Shown here: piece after piece, positions 44,158 through 51,648 of the stretch
Numbering within the stretch: position 1 is the first letter of the stretch
Layout of the letters: each line of letters begins with the position of its first letter
DNA from: Hyphomicrobiales bacterium
GTDB lineage: Bacteria > Pseudomonadota > Alphaproteobacteria > Rhizobiales > Rhizobiaceae
Length of the DNA: 64,000 nt
Direction: 5' to 3'
Assembly: GCA_900473205.1 (NCBI GenBank)
Contig: UCLB01000027.1
Location: forward strand, 62,001-126,000
Notes under the pieces: model-generated
What the model was told of the DNA's origin: nothing
Database searches by the model: none
What the model saw: only the letters and a program-made list of their open reading frames with translations
Position numbers and translations under genes: made by a program

Positions 44158-45072
44158 ATGGGAAAGAAGATTTTCAAGCGGATCGTGGCGAGCCTGTTCT
44201 CGCTCATCGCACTCATCGTCATCGTGTTCTTCCTCTCGCGTCTCACAGGCGACCCGGCGGCGCTGTTCCTGCCGGTCGATGCCTCCCAAGAGATGCTGGA
44301 CAAGTTCCGTGAACTCAATGGTCTCAATGACCCGCTTATCGAACAGTTTGGGCGCTACGTCTGGGACGTGCTGCATCTGGATTTCGGTGATAGCCTGCGC
44401 AAGGCCCGCCCCGCTATCGATGTGGTGCTGGAGGCCTTCACCTGGACGCTTCAACTGGCGCTGATCACCATCACGCTGGTCACGGTAGCCGCCATCGTCA
44501 TTGGTTCCATCGCTGCCTTCCGTCCCGGTGGCGTATTCGACCGCTTCGTATCACTGATCTCGCTCATCGGTGCCTCCGCACCTGATTTCTGGATCGCAAT
44601 TGTCGGCATCGTCGTGTTCTCGGTCACGCTCGGCTGGGTGCCGACATCTGGTACTGGCACGATCTGGCACTGGATCTTGCCGATTGCGGTACTCTTCATC
44701 CGCCCCTTCGGCCTCATCCTGCAAATCGTGCGCGGCTCCATGCTGTCTGCCTTCGGCTCGGCCTATGTGAAGACCGCGCGGGCGAAGGGCGTCAACAACC
44801 GCACGATAATCTTCGTACACACGCTGCGCAACGCCATGCTGCCGGTCATCACCGTCATCGGCGACCAAGCGGCTGCCATGCTGAACGGTGCCGTGGTGGT
44901 GGAAACCATTTTCGGCTTCCCCGGGGTCGGCAAGCTGATGATCGATTCCATTCTCCAGCGTGACTTCAACGTCATCCTCGCGGCGATCATGGTCACAGCG
45001 ATTGCCATCTTCATCATGAACCTGCTGATCGATCTTGCCTATGCGGCACTCGATCCGCGCTTGCGGACCTGA
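44158..45072 (+). CDS. ABC transporter permease, DppB-like
   Basis: A 304-residue inner-membrane permease of the DppB/OppB class. A first helix (residues about 9-28) is followed by a periplasmic region with LTGDPAALFLPVDASQE, then five more helices. The coupling loop AYVKTARAKGVNNRTIIFVHTLRNAMLPVITVIG and VVVETIFGFPGVGKLMIDSI are hallmark segments. CCGGAGAAAG precedes the ATG. The next permease gene starts four bases after the stop. Confidence 0.93.
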   Translation: MGKKIFKRIVASLFSLIALIVIVFFLSRLTGDPAALFLPVDASQEMLDKFRELNGLNDPLIEQFGRYVWDVLHLDFGDSLRKARPAIDVVLEAFTWTLQLALITITLVTVAAIVIGSIAAFRPGGVFDRFVSLISLIGASAPDFWIAIVGIVVFSVTLGWVPTSGTGTIWHWILPIAVLFIRPFGLILQIVRGSMLSAFGSAYVKTARAKGVNNRTIIFVHTLRNAMLPVITVIGDQAAAMLNGAVVVETIFGFPGVGKLMIDSILQRDFNVILAAIMVTAIAIFIMNLLIDLAYAALDPRLRT

Positions 45073-45076
45073 GGTC

Positions 45077-46012
45077 ATGACCATGTCCAGTACACTTCCC
45101 CACGTCCAGACCATTGACGCCAAGCCTCGCGGCCGTGTGTCCGTCATTCTTGGAATGCTATGGCACGATAAGTTCGCCTGCTGCGCAGCGATTTTTCTAA
45201 TCATTGCCGTTTTCTGCGCTTTGTTCGGTCCGATGCTGATGGGTGATTCAGCAGTTTCCATGAACCTGCGCGCCCGCAATCTCGCGCCCTTTACGGTCGA
45301 TAAGGGCTGGCTTTTCATACTGGGTGGCGATGCCCTTGGCCGCTCGCTGCTGGCCCGTATCATCGTTGCTGCACAAAACACGCTGATGATTGCCGCAGGT
45401 GCGGTGGTGTGTTCCGCCATCATGGGCTCTCTGTTGGGCCTGATCGCCGGTTACGCTTCCGAGCGTGTGTCGAACATCATCATGCGTCTTGCCGATGTCA
45501 TCATGTCCTTCCCGTCTCTGCTTCTGGCGGTGATTGTGCTTTACATGCTGGCACCATCGGTCGGTAACATCATCATCGTTCTGGCCATCACCCGCATTCC
45601 CGTCTATCTGCGCACCACGCGCGCGGAAGTGCTGGAAATTCGCCAGCGCATGTTCGTGCAGGCGGCGCAGGTCATGGGTGCGTCATCCATGCGCATCGTT
45701 TTCCGCCACATCCTGCCCATGGTCTTTCCAACGCTGGTGACGATTGCGACGCTTGATTTCGCCTTCGTCATGCTGGCTGAATCCTCGCTGTCCTTCCTCG
45801 GCATCGGCATTCAGCCACCGGAAATCACCTGGGGTCTTATGGTTGCGCAGGGCAAACAGTACCTGACCAATGCCTGGTGGCTGGCTTTCTGGCCGGGTCT
45901 GGCAATCATCCTCACCACCCTGTCTTTGAACCTGCTGTCGAACTGGATGCGTGTCGCGCTCGATCCCGTGCAGCGCTGGAGACTGGAAATCGGAGGCAAG
46001 AAGAATGGCTGA
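45077..46012 (+). CDS. ABC transporter permease, DppC-like
   Basis: A 311-residue permease of the DppC/OppC class, partner of the DppB-like protein. GGDALGRSLLARIIVAAQNTLMIAAGAV near residue 90 and RMFVQAAQVMGASSMRIVFRHILPMVFPTLV (coupling loop) are diagnostic, and LAESSLSFLGIGIQPPEITWG closes the family pattern. The ATG at 45077 is preferred (GAGGTC upstream); an ATG two codons later is also possible. Its 3' end overlaps the ATPase gene by eight bases. Confidence 0.92.
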   Translation: MTMSSTLPHVQTIDAKPRGRVSVILGMLWHDKFACCAAIFLIIAVFCALFGPMLMGDSAVSMNLRARNLAPFTVDKGWLFILGGDALGRSLLARIIVAAQNTLMIAAGAVVCSAIMGSLLGLIAGYASERVSNIIMRLADVIMSFPSLLLAVIVLYMLAPSVGNIIIVLAITRIPVYLRTTRAEVLEIRQRMFVQAAQVMGASSMRIVFRHILPMVFPTLVTIATLDFAFVMLAESSLSFLGIGIQPPEITWGLMVAQGKQYLTNAWWLAFWPGLAIILTTLSLNLLSNWMRVALDPVQRWRLEIGGKKNG

Positions 46013-47609
46013 TCATCTGCTGGAAGTCCGCAATCTCTCTGTCCGGTTTCACACGGCAGGCGGCATCGTCAATGCGGTGAAGAACATCAACTGGTATCTG
46101 GACCGCGGTGAAACGCTGGCCATTCTGGGCGAAAGCGGCTCGGGCAAGTCGGTCTCGGCTTCTGCCATCATGAACATTCTGGATATGCCGCCGGGTGAAA
46201 TCACCAATGGAGAAATCCTGTTCTCGGGTCAGGACCTGCTGAAAATGAGCAGCGAAGAGCGTCGCGCCGTCAATGGCAAGCGCATCGCCATGATCTTTCA
46301 AGATCCGCTCAGCCATCTAAACCCGGTCTATACCGTCGGCTGGCAGATCCTCGAGGTGATGACCATCCACGGCGTGACGGCGGATACGGCCCGCAAACGT
46401 GCGCTGGAACTTTTCGCCCGTGTCGGCCTCCCATCCCCGGAAGCGGCGATGGACAAATACCCGCACCAGTTTTCCGGCGGCCAGCGCCAGCGCATCATGA
46501 TTGCCATGGCGCTGGCCATGAAGCCCGATATCGTCATCGCTGACGAGCCGACGACTGCACTCGACGTGACGGTGCAGGCGGAAGTCCTGAAACTGCTGAG
46601 TGAGCTGCAAAAAGAGACCGGCATGGGTCTGCTTCTGATCACCCATGATCTGGGCGTCGTGGCTGAGATCGCAGACCGCGTCGTGGTCATGAACTCCGGT
46701 GAAATCGTGGAATCCGGTACGCCGGATGAGGTCTATCACAACCCGAAGCACCCCTACACGCTGAAGCTCATTTCCGCGGCACCCGGCAAGGGCAAAATGC
46801 ATGAGCCGGATGCCAAAGGTGAGCCGCTTCTGCATGTCGAAAATCTCGAAAAATCCTACGGTGCCTTCAAAGCGCTGAAGGGCGTGTCGTTCGATCTGAT
46901 GGCCGGTGAAACGCTGGCAATCGTGGGCGAAAGCGGTTCCGGTAAATCGACGCTGGCCCGCGCTCTGCTGCGGCTGGAGCCTTCGGACTCGGGCCATGCC
47001 TATTGGAAGGGCCGCGACCTGCTGGCCATGCCGCCAAAGGAACTTTACGGCCTTCGCCGACAGATACAGATGGTGTTTCAAGACCCGACGCAATCGCTCA
47101 ACCCGCGCATGTCGGTCTATCAGTTGATTTCCGAGGCTTGGGTCATCCACCCAGAAATTTTGCCCAAGGCCAAATGGCGCGCACGGGTCGATGAATTGCT
47201 GGCGCAGGTTGGTCTCTCCCCCGCCCATGCGCAGCGATACCCGCATCAGTTCTCCGGTGGTCAGCGCCAGCGCATCGCCATTGCCCGCGCTTTGGCGCTG
47301 GAGCCGCAACTGATCGTCTGCGATGAAGCGGTGTCAGCGCTCGATGTTTCCATTCAGGCGCAGGTCATCGCGCTGCTGGACAGGCTGCGCAAGGAACTCG
47401 GCATCGCCTTCATCTTCATCGCCCACGATCTGCCGGTGGTCCGCGATTTTGCCGATCACGTCATGGTCATGCAGCATGGAGATGTGGTGGAGATGGGCAC
47501 GGTGCGGCAAATCTTCGAAACACCGGAAAAGGATTATACCCGCAAGCTGCTGGCAGCCGGTCTAGACCCCGATCCGCGAGTGCAGGCGGCGCGGGCAAAC
47601 GCTTTGTAA
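46005..47609 (+). CDS. ABC transporter double ATPase, DppD-DppF fusion
   Basis: A 534-residue protein with two ABC ATPase domains in one chain, as in GsiA-type importers. Domain 1 (about 1-260): Walker A GESGSGKS, signature FSGGQRQRIMIA, Walker B IVIADEPTTALD. Domain 2 (about 275-530): GESGSGKS, FSGGQRQRIAIA, LIVCDEAVSALD. Each is followed by a switch histidine (LITHDLG, FIAHDLP). Oligopeptide-type C-terminal segments (NPKHPYTLKLISA, TPEKDYTRKLLAA) follow both. CGGAGGCAAG precedes the ATG, which overlaps the permease stop. Last gene of the operon; 38 bases separate its stop from the convergent telA stop. Confidence 0.94.
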   Translation: MADHLLEVRNLSVRFHTAGGIVNAVKNINWYLDRGETLAILGESGSGKSVSASAIMNILDMPPGEITNGEILFSGQDLLKMSSEERRAVNGKRIAMIFQDPLSHLNPVYTVGWQILEVMTIHGVTADTARKRALELFARVGLPSPEAAMDKYPHQFSGGQRQRIMIAMALAMKPDIVIADEPTTALDVTVQAEVLKLLSELQKETGMGLLLITHDLGVVAEIADRVVVMNSGEIVESGTPDEVYHNPKHPYTLKLISAAPGKGKMHEPDAKGEPLLHVENLEKSYGAFKALKGVSFDLMAGETLAIVGESGSGKSTLARALLRLEPSDSGHAYWKGRDLLAMPPKELYGLRRQIQMVFQDPTQSLNPRMSVYQLISEAWVIHPEILPKAKWRARVDELLAQVGLSPAHAQRYPHQFSGGQRQRIAIARALALEPQLIVCDEAVSALDVSIQAQVIALLDRLRKELGIAFIFIAHDLPVVRDFADHVMVMQHGDVVEMGTVRQIFETPEKDYTRKLLAAGLDPDPRVQAARANAL

Positions 47610-47647
47610 GGTTTGACAAGATGTGGCCCGGCGGGAGCGTCGGGTGC

Positions 47648-48985
47648 TTATTTCTGCGGCATGCCCGGAATTCGGTTGACCTCGACCATCTGCCGAATGG
47701 TGCGGTCTGCCACTTTTTCGGCACGCGCCTTGGATGCCTCGGCATCTTCCGGGAATGTGTAGGTCATGTAGGACAGCGACGTTTCAAGATCGTTGTTGTT
47801 ATGGCCGAGGATGGCGGCGAAATAGCTGTTCTTAGTGACGCTGGATGGCGCGAAATTGCGGAAGGCGATTTCGGCATAGAGGTGTCGAAGTCCGTAGGGT
47901 TTCGGCGGTTCTTCCTTAGGCCAGATATCCTCGAATTTGCTGATCACCTCATCTCGCAAAGGCAGGCGGACCTCCGACGTGAAATCGTCGACGCTGAGCC
48001 CCAGCCACAGTTTGCCATTGCTGCTGTCCCGCAGACGACCGTAGGCATCCAGCACGATTTTCGCCTGTTCCAGCACCGGAATTTCATAGGTCACGCCGAA
48101 CTTCGTGCCTTCACCCTGTTTGGTCTTGGCCTGCCCGTTGAACAGCACACTCCACTTGGAAACGCCCTTGCCGTACGCCGCAGGCGTCAGTTCGGCCTGG
48201 GTGAAGATTTCATAAGGACGCCGTCCCGTCGTGCCCATCAGGCCAATCGCGATGGTCATGGGGTCGGATGAATGCAGGTAACGACGACACCGCCGCATGA
48301 CCTCTGCATAGTTCTCGAAGGTGATGAGCGAGCCATGCTTGTTGGCGATTTTCGCCATCTTGATCTTGCGCGCTTCATCGTAGAGCTGCGGCGTGCCAGC
48401 GGCGATGCGCAGCATGGGATGGTCGTCACCGAAGGCCTCGCGTAGCGCGTTGCGGTATTTGGTAATGTAGGAGATGACTGTTGCCTGCGCCTTGTCTCCC
48501 ATGGACGCCATCTCTGCGTCCCACAATGCCTGCATTTCCGCCTTGGTGGTGAGGCCATTGGTTGCGGCAATAAAGTTCGAAACGCGTAGCAAGAAGCGTG
48601 GCTTGCGCCCGGCCATATTGTATTCGGCACGCTCCAGCTTTTCCTGAATAGAGCTTGCAACGCCCACCACGGCGTATTTTTCACTCTTGATATAGGTGTC
48701 CAGCCGCTCACGGAGTTTTTTCATGTTGCAGATGGCAAGCGGCGTCGTTTTCGGACCAAAAGCATCCTTCAACGCATATCTATATTTTACAATATAGAGT
48801 TCCAGCGTCTTTTCGGTTCGTCCGTTTTCAAAATGGAAGCGTACCTCTTCATTCCAGAGCGCCCCGATCTTCTTGGTGTCGAAGGTACCATCCGGCTTTT
48901 TAGTCGCCTGAATTTTCTCGATAAAATCCGCGATCCGGTCTACCAAAATAGGTGTTTTTGTTTTTCTTTTTTCAGCAACGGACAT
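47648..48985 (-). CDS. telA: Telomere resolvase (protelomerase) TelA
   Basis: A 445-residue hairpin telomere resolvase matching Agrobacterium TelA (442 residues in C58, from memory) end to end. It cuts replicated telomere junctions and rejoins the strands into covalently closed hairpins, keeping a linear replicon linear. Tyrosine-recombinase-type active-site residues are all visible: Arg255 in TTGRRPYE, Lys287 in GQAKTKQGEG, Arg367-His368 in YGLRHLYAE, His395 in ILGHNNND and the nucleophile Tyr406 in TSLSYMTY. N-terminal helical domains (ALWNEEVRFHFENGRTEKTLELYIVKYRYAL and its later echo ALWDAEMASM) bind DNA. The ATG at 48985 is six bases after GGAG and gives the family N-terminus SVAEKRKTKTP; upstream in-frame codons to 49018 are less likely. 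It lies next to an M24 peptidase and acvB-lpiA. Confidence 0.95.
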   Translation of the reverse strand: MSVAEKRKTKTPILVDRIADFIEKIQATKKPDGTFDTKKIGALWNEEVRFHFENGRTEKTLELYIVKYRYALKDAFGPKTTPLAICNMKKLRERLDTYIKSEKYAVVGVASSIQEKLERAEYNMAGRKPRFLLRVSNFIAATNGLTTKAEMQALWDAEMASMGDKAQATVISYITKYRNALREAFGDDHPMLRIAAGTPQLYDEARKIKMAKIANKHGSLITFENYAEVMRRCRRYLHSSDPMTIAIGLMGTTGRRPYEIFTQAELTPAAYGKGVSKWSVLFNGQAKTKQGEGTKFGVTYEIPVLEQAKIVLDAYGRLRDSSNGKLWLGLSVDDFTSEVRLPLRDEVISKFEDIWPKEEPPKPYGLRHLYAEIAFRNFAPSSVTKNSYFAAILGHNNNDLETSLSYMTYTFPEDAEASKARAEKVADRTIRQMVEVNRIPGMPQK

Positions 48986-49052
48986 CATCGGCTCCAGCAA
49001 TATGATTCGCGGTATCAAAACTATATTTTATGTTGGATGCCAACGTCCAAAT

Positions 49053-50195
49053 TTAATCAGAAAATGGTTGGGTGGGCGATATGGCAGGCTGCGTAAACCA
49101 CTTCGCACCGTCCTCACCCATATAAATATGGTCTTCCAGACGAATGCCGAAACGGTCGGGATAAACAAGCATGGGCTCGTTGGAAAAACACATGCCTTCC
49201 GAGAGCGGTAGAGAATTTCCGCGCACGATATAGGGCGCCTCATGAATTTCCAAGCCTAGGCCGTGACCGGCACGGTGCGGTAGTCCCGGCAGCGCGTAGT
49301 CCGGCCCCAGCTCATGCTTTGCGAGCACGCTTCGCGCAGCATCATCGAGACTGCCACAGGAAGCGCCCGGCTTTGCCGCATCGAAGACCGCCTGTTGTGC
49401 CTCGCGCTCAATGGCCCATGCTCGGGCGAAATCCGCATCCGGTTCATCCAGCACACAGGTGCGGGTAATATCGGAGTGATAACCATCGATGCGGGTTCCG
49501 GTATCGACCAGAATGACGTCGCCTTCTTGCAGGGTCTGGTCGCCATCCGCGCCATGCGGAAGCGACGTGGCGGTGCCGAAAGAGACGATGCAGAAATAGG
49601 AACCACCTTCACCACCCAGTTCGCGATGCTGTTCGTCTATGAAACGAACCACCTCGGATGCGCGGATGCCGGGCTTCATGATGCCGTGAGCGCGCTTCTG
49701 CACCTCCAACGTCAGATCCATGGCATATTGAATGATGGCGATTTCGCTTGAAGACTTCCGGCTACGCAGACTGCTGATCAGTGCGCCGCCATCGAGAAGC
49801 CTGTCCTGCCCAAGCGCCTTTGCAAGGCTGTGATAGATGAACAGCGGCAAGGCATCATCCAGCGCAACCCGGCCCTTGTCGCCGATCAACGACGCGACGA
49901 GGGCTGCCGGGCTTTCCTCTTCCTGCCAGATGTGGACCTCACCTTCGAGATGCGGCAGCGTATCGACGCGGCTCTTTTCAAAGCCGGGAACGATGTAATG
50001 CAGGCTGGTAGAGGTGATAACGGCTCCCAGCAGGCGCTCACTCTGATGCCACACCAGACCGGTGAAGTAGCGCAGGCTCTCTGTCGAGCCCAACAACAGC
50101 GCGGTAACACCCTGCCCCTGCATCAGACGGCGGAGGCGTTCCAGTCTGTGCTGGCGTTCTTCGTTGGTGATGGGGGCTGGCTTGGCAGAGAACAT
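49053..50195 (-). CDS. M24-family Xaa-Pro aminopeptidase-like protein
   Basis: A 380-residue pita-bread metallopeptidase. An N-terminal creatinase-like domain (about 1-140) precedes the catalytic domain with all five metal ligands in context: the aspartate in ILVDTGTR, the next aspartate in YHSDITRT, histidine in GHGLGLEIHE, glutamate in FSNEPML and glutamate in RLEDH. It should remove N-terminal residues before proline from short peptides in the cytoplasm. It lies 67 bases upstream of telA on the same strand and could share its transcript. Upstream gene acvB is also on the minus strand, 88 bases away. Confidence 0.9.
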   Translation of the reverse strand: MFSAKPAPITNEERQHRLERLRRLMQGQGVTALLLGSTESLRYFTGLVWHQSERLLGAVITSTSLHYIVPGFEKSRVDTLPHLEGEVHIWQEEESPAALVASLIGDKGRVALDDALPLFIYHSLAKALGQDRLLDGGALISSLRSRKSSSEIAIIQYAMDLTLEVQKRAHGIMKPGIRASEVVRFIDEQHRELGGEGGSYFCIVSFGTATSLPHGADGDQTLQEGDVILVDTGTRIDGYHSDITRTCVLDEPDADFARAWAIEREAQQAVFDAAKPGASCGSLDDAARSVLAKHELGPDYALPGLPHRAGHGLGLEIHEAPYIVRGNSLPLSEGMCFSNEPMLVYPDRFGIRLEDHIYMGEDGAKWFTQPAISPTQPFSD

Positions 50196-50283
50196 GCGTC
50201 GATCTTTCGTTGACGTGATGACAGCAGGGAATACAGAGTCGATGCTCTGTATTCAATATGTCGACAAAGAAATCGAGTCTGGC

Positions 50284-51648
50284 TTAATGCTGAAGACGTT
50301 TTTTCAGCGAAGCGATGATGCGTTTCGTCAGCGCCTCGTAATCCTCGTCAAAGTGATGCCCGCCATCGATGCCGATGATTTCCGCACCCTTGTCCTTCAG
50401 GGCCGGGCAGGCGGCATCCTCGTCATCCGTGCCATAAACGCATTGAACGATCTTCGGATCGATCTTTGCCAGATCATTGACCGGATCTTGCGTTCCTGAA
50501 CCTGAGACACCAAGCCATCCGCCGACGGATATTTCGTAGGAGACCTCGTGTGAGAGGGACAGAAGGCTCATCTGCACGATGCGGCTTTTGTCCTTTTCCG
50601 GCAATAAGTTGAACGTTACAGGCAACACGTCGGCTCCGAACGAATAGCCGATCAGCACGACATTCTTCACCTTCCACTCTTTGCGGTAGGTATCGATGAT
50701 GCGCGAAAGATCGGCGGCGATTTCTTCCGGCTTCTTTTCGGACCAGAAATAACGCAGGGAATCTATACCGATAGTCGGTACGCCATCCTGCTGCAGGAAG
50801 CCGCCGACATCCTTGTCCAGATCGCGCCAGCCGCCATCGCCCGAATAGATGATGGCCATGGTGTCCATGGTCGGCTTTGCCTCGAGAACGGTCAGCGGCA
50901 GGCCGAGCGGGTTGTCGGAATTTCCAGCCGCATCGATGCGGTCCTGCAGTGTCTGCGCAAGCGCAGCCTGCGCATCGTCAGTCACATCCTTGACGTCGAT
51001 ATCGGAGTGGGATTTCACGAGGTCTTCGACATGGGCGCGACCCTTGGCATCCGCCTTGGGCGTGAAGACGACGCTGACGGGAGCCGGCAGGGGACCATCG
51101 GTCAGGCCGTAGATCGTGCGGTCATTGTCCTTTTCTTTCGTAGCGGGCGTGCAGAGAATTTTATCAAGCGGAATACCGGCAACGGGATCGACGGCAACAG
51201 CTTCACCGATGGTGGCGGCTGGGCTCTGCGCGATCATGGCAAGCGCCAGCGTCGCACCATCGCCAATACCGGCAATGATTGGCGGGCGGTAATTCGAGAC
51301 ACCGGCCTTGCGCTGAATTTCCTGCGCAAGCTCTTCAATGTCGGAGATCATATAAATGCAGTCATCATCATCCGCCTTCAGGGCTTCGATATATTTTGGG
51401 AGATCGATGCCGACGACTGCAGCACCTTTTTCCACCAGCGCATCGGCTTCCGTCTGCTCCGCCTCGCCCCAGCCATTTGCACCTGAAATCAGGAAGATAT
51501 TGGCGGTCAGATCATCGCTGGGCAGCATGATGTGGTCAGCTGGAATCATCCCTGTCTGGAAACCGTTGGCATCCTGAGCCGAAGCATAGGCGGGTATGAG
51601 GAATACGGCTGCCAGCAGCGCGGCTTTCAGGTGTTTCATGCCCGTCAT
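50284..51648 (-). CDS. acvB: AcvB (VirJ-like) lysyl-phosphatidylglycerol hydrolase
   Basis: A 454-residue periplasmic protein. A signal peptide (MKHLKAALLAAVFLIPAYASA) begins at residue 4 of the reading. The C-terminal VirJ/AcvB domain has an alpha/beta-hydrolase nucleophile elbow VLIGYSFGADVLP (about residue 345) and a late histidine in IDGGHHFDED. The N-terminal half is a related but degenerate domain with its own IIAGIGDGATLAL elbow. In Agrobacterium, AcvB is required for tumour formation and hydrolyses lysyl-phosphatidylglycerol in the periplasm. The ATG at 51648 overlaps the lpiA stop; an ATG at 51639 is also possible. It is translationally coupled to lpiA, the enzyme that makes its substrate. 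Confidence 0.92.
   Translation of the reverse strand: MTGMKHLKAALLAAVFLIPAYASAQDANGFQTGMIPADHIMLPSDDLTANIFLISGANGWGEAEQTEADALVEKGAAVVGIDLPKYIEALKADDDDCIYMISDIEELAQEIQRKAGVSNYRPPIIAGIGDGATLALAMIAQSPAATIGEAVAVDPVAGIPLDKILCTPATKEKDNDRTIYGLTDGPLPAPVSVVFTPKADAKGRAHVEDLVKSHSDIDVKDVTDDAQAALAQTLQDRIDAAGNSDNPLGLPLTVLEAKPTMDTMAIIYSGDGGWRDLDKDVGGFLQQDGVPTIGIDSLRYFWSEKKPEEIAADLSRIIDTYRKEWKVKNVVLIGYSFGADVLPVTFNLLPEKDKSRIVQMSLLSLSHEVSYEISVGGWLGVSGSGTQDPVNDLAKIDPKIVQCVYGTDDEDAACPALKDKGAEIIGIDGGHHFDEDYEALTKRIIASLKKRLQH

Noticed and set aside
48986..49052. Hairpin-telomere sequence next to telA
   Set aside because: The 67-base AT-rich gap has no long palindrome; it is an ordinary intergenic region.
50284..51648. 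virJ, as a sign of Ti plasmid DNA
   Set aside because: The length (454 residues with a duplicated hydrolase-like half), lpiA coupling and absence of vir genes identify chromosomal AcvB.
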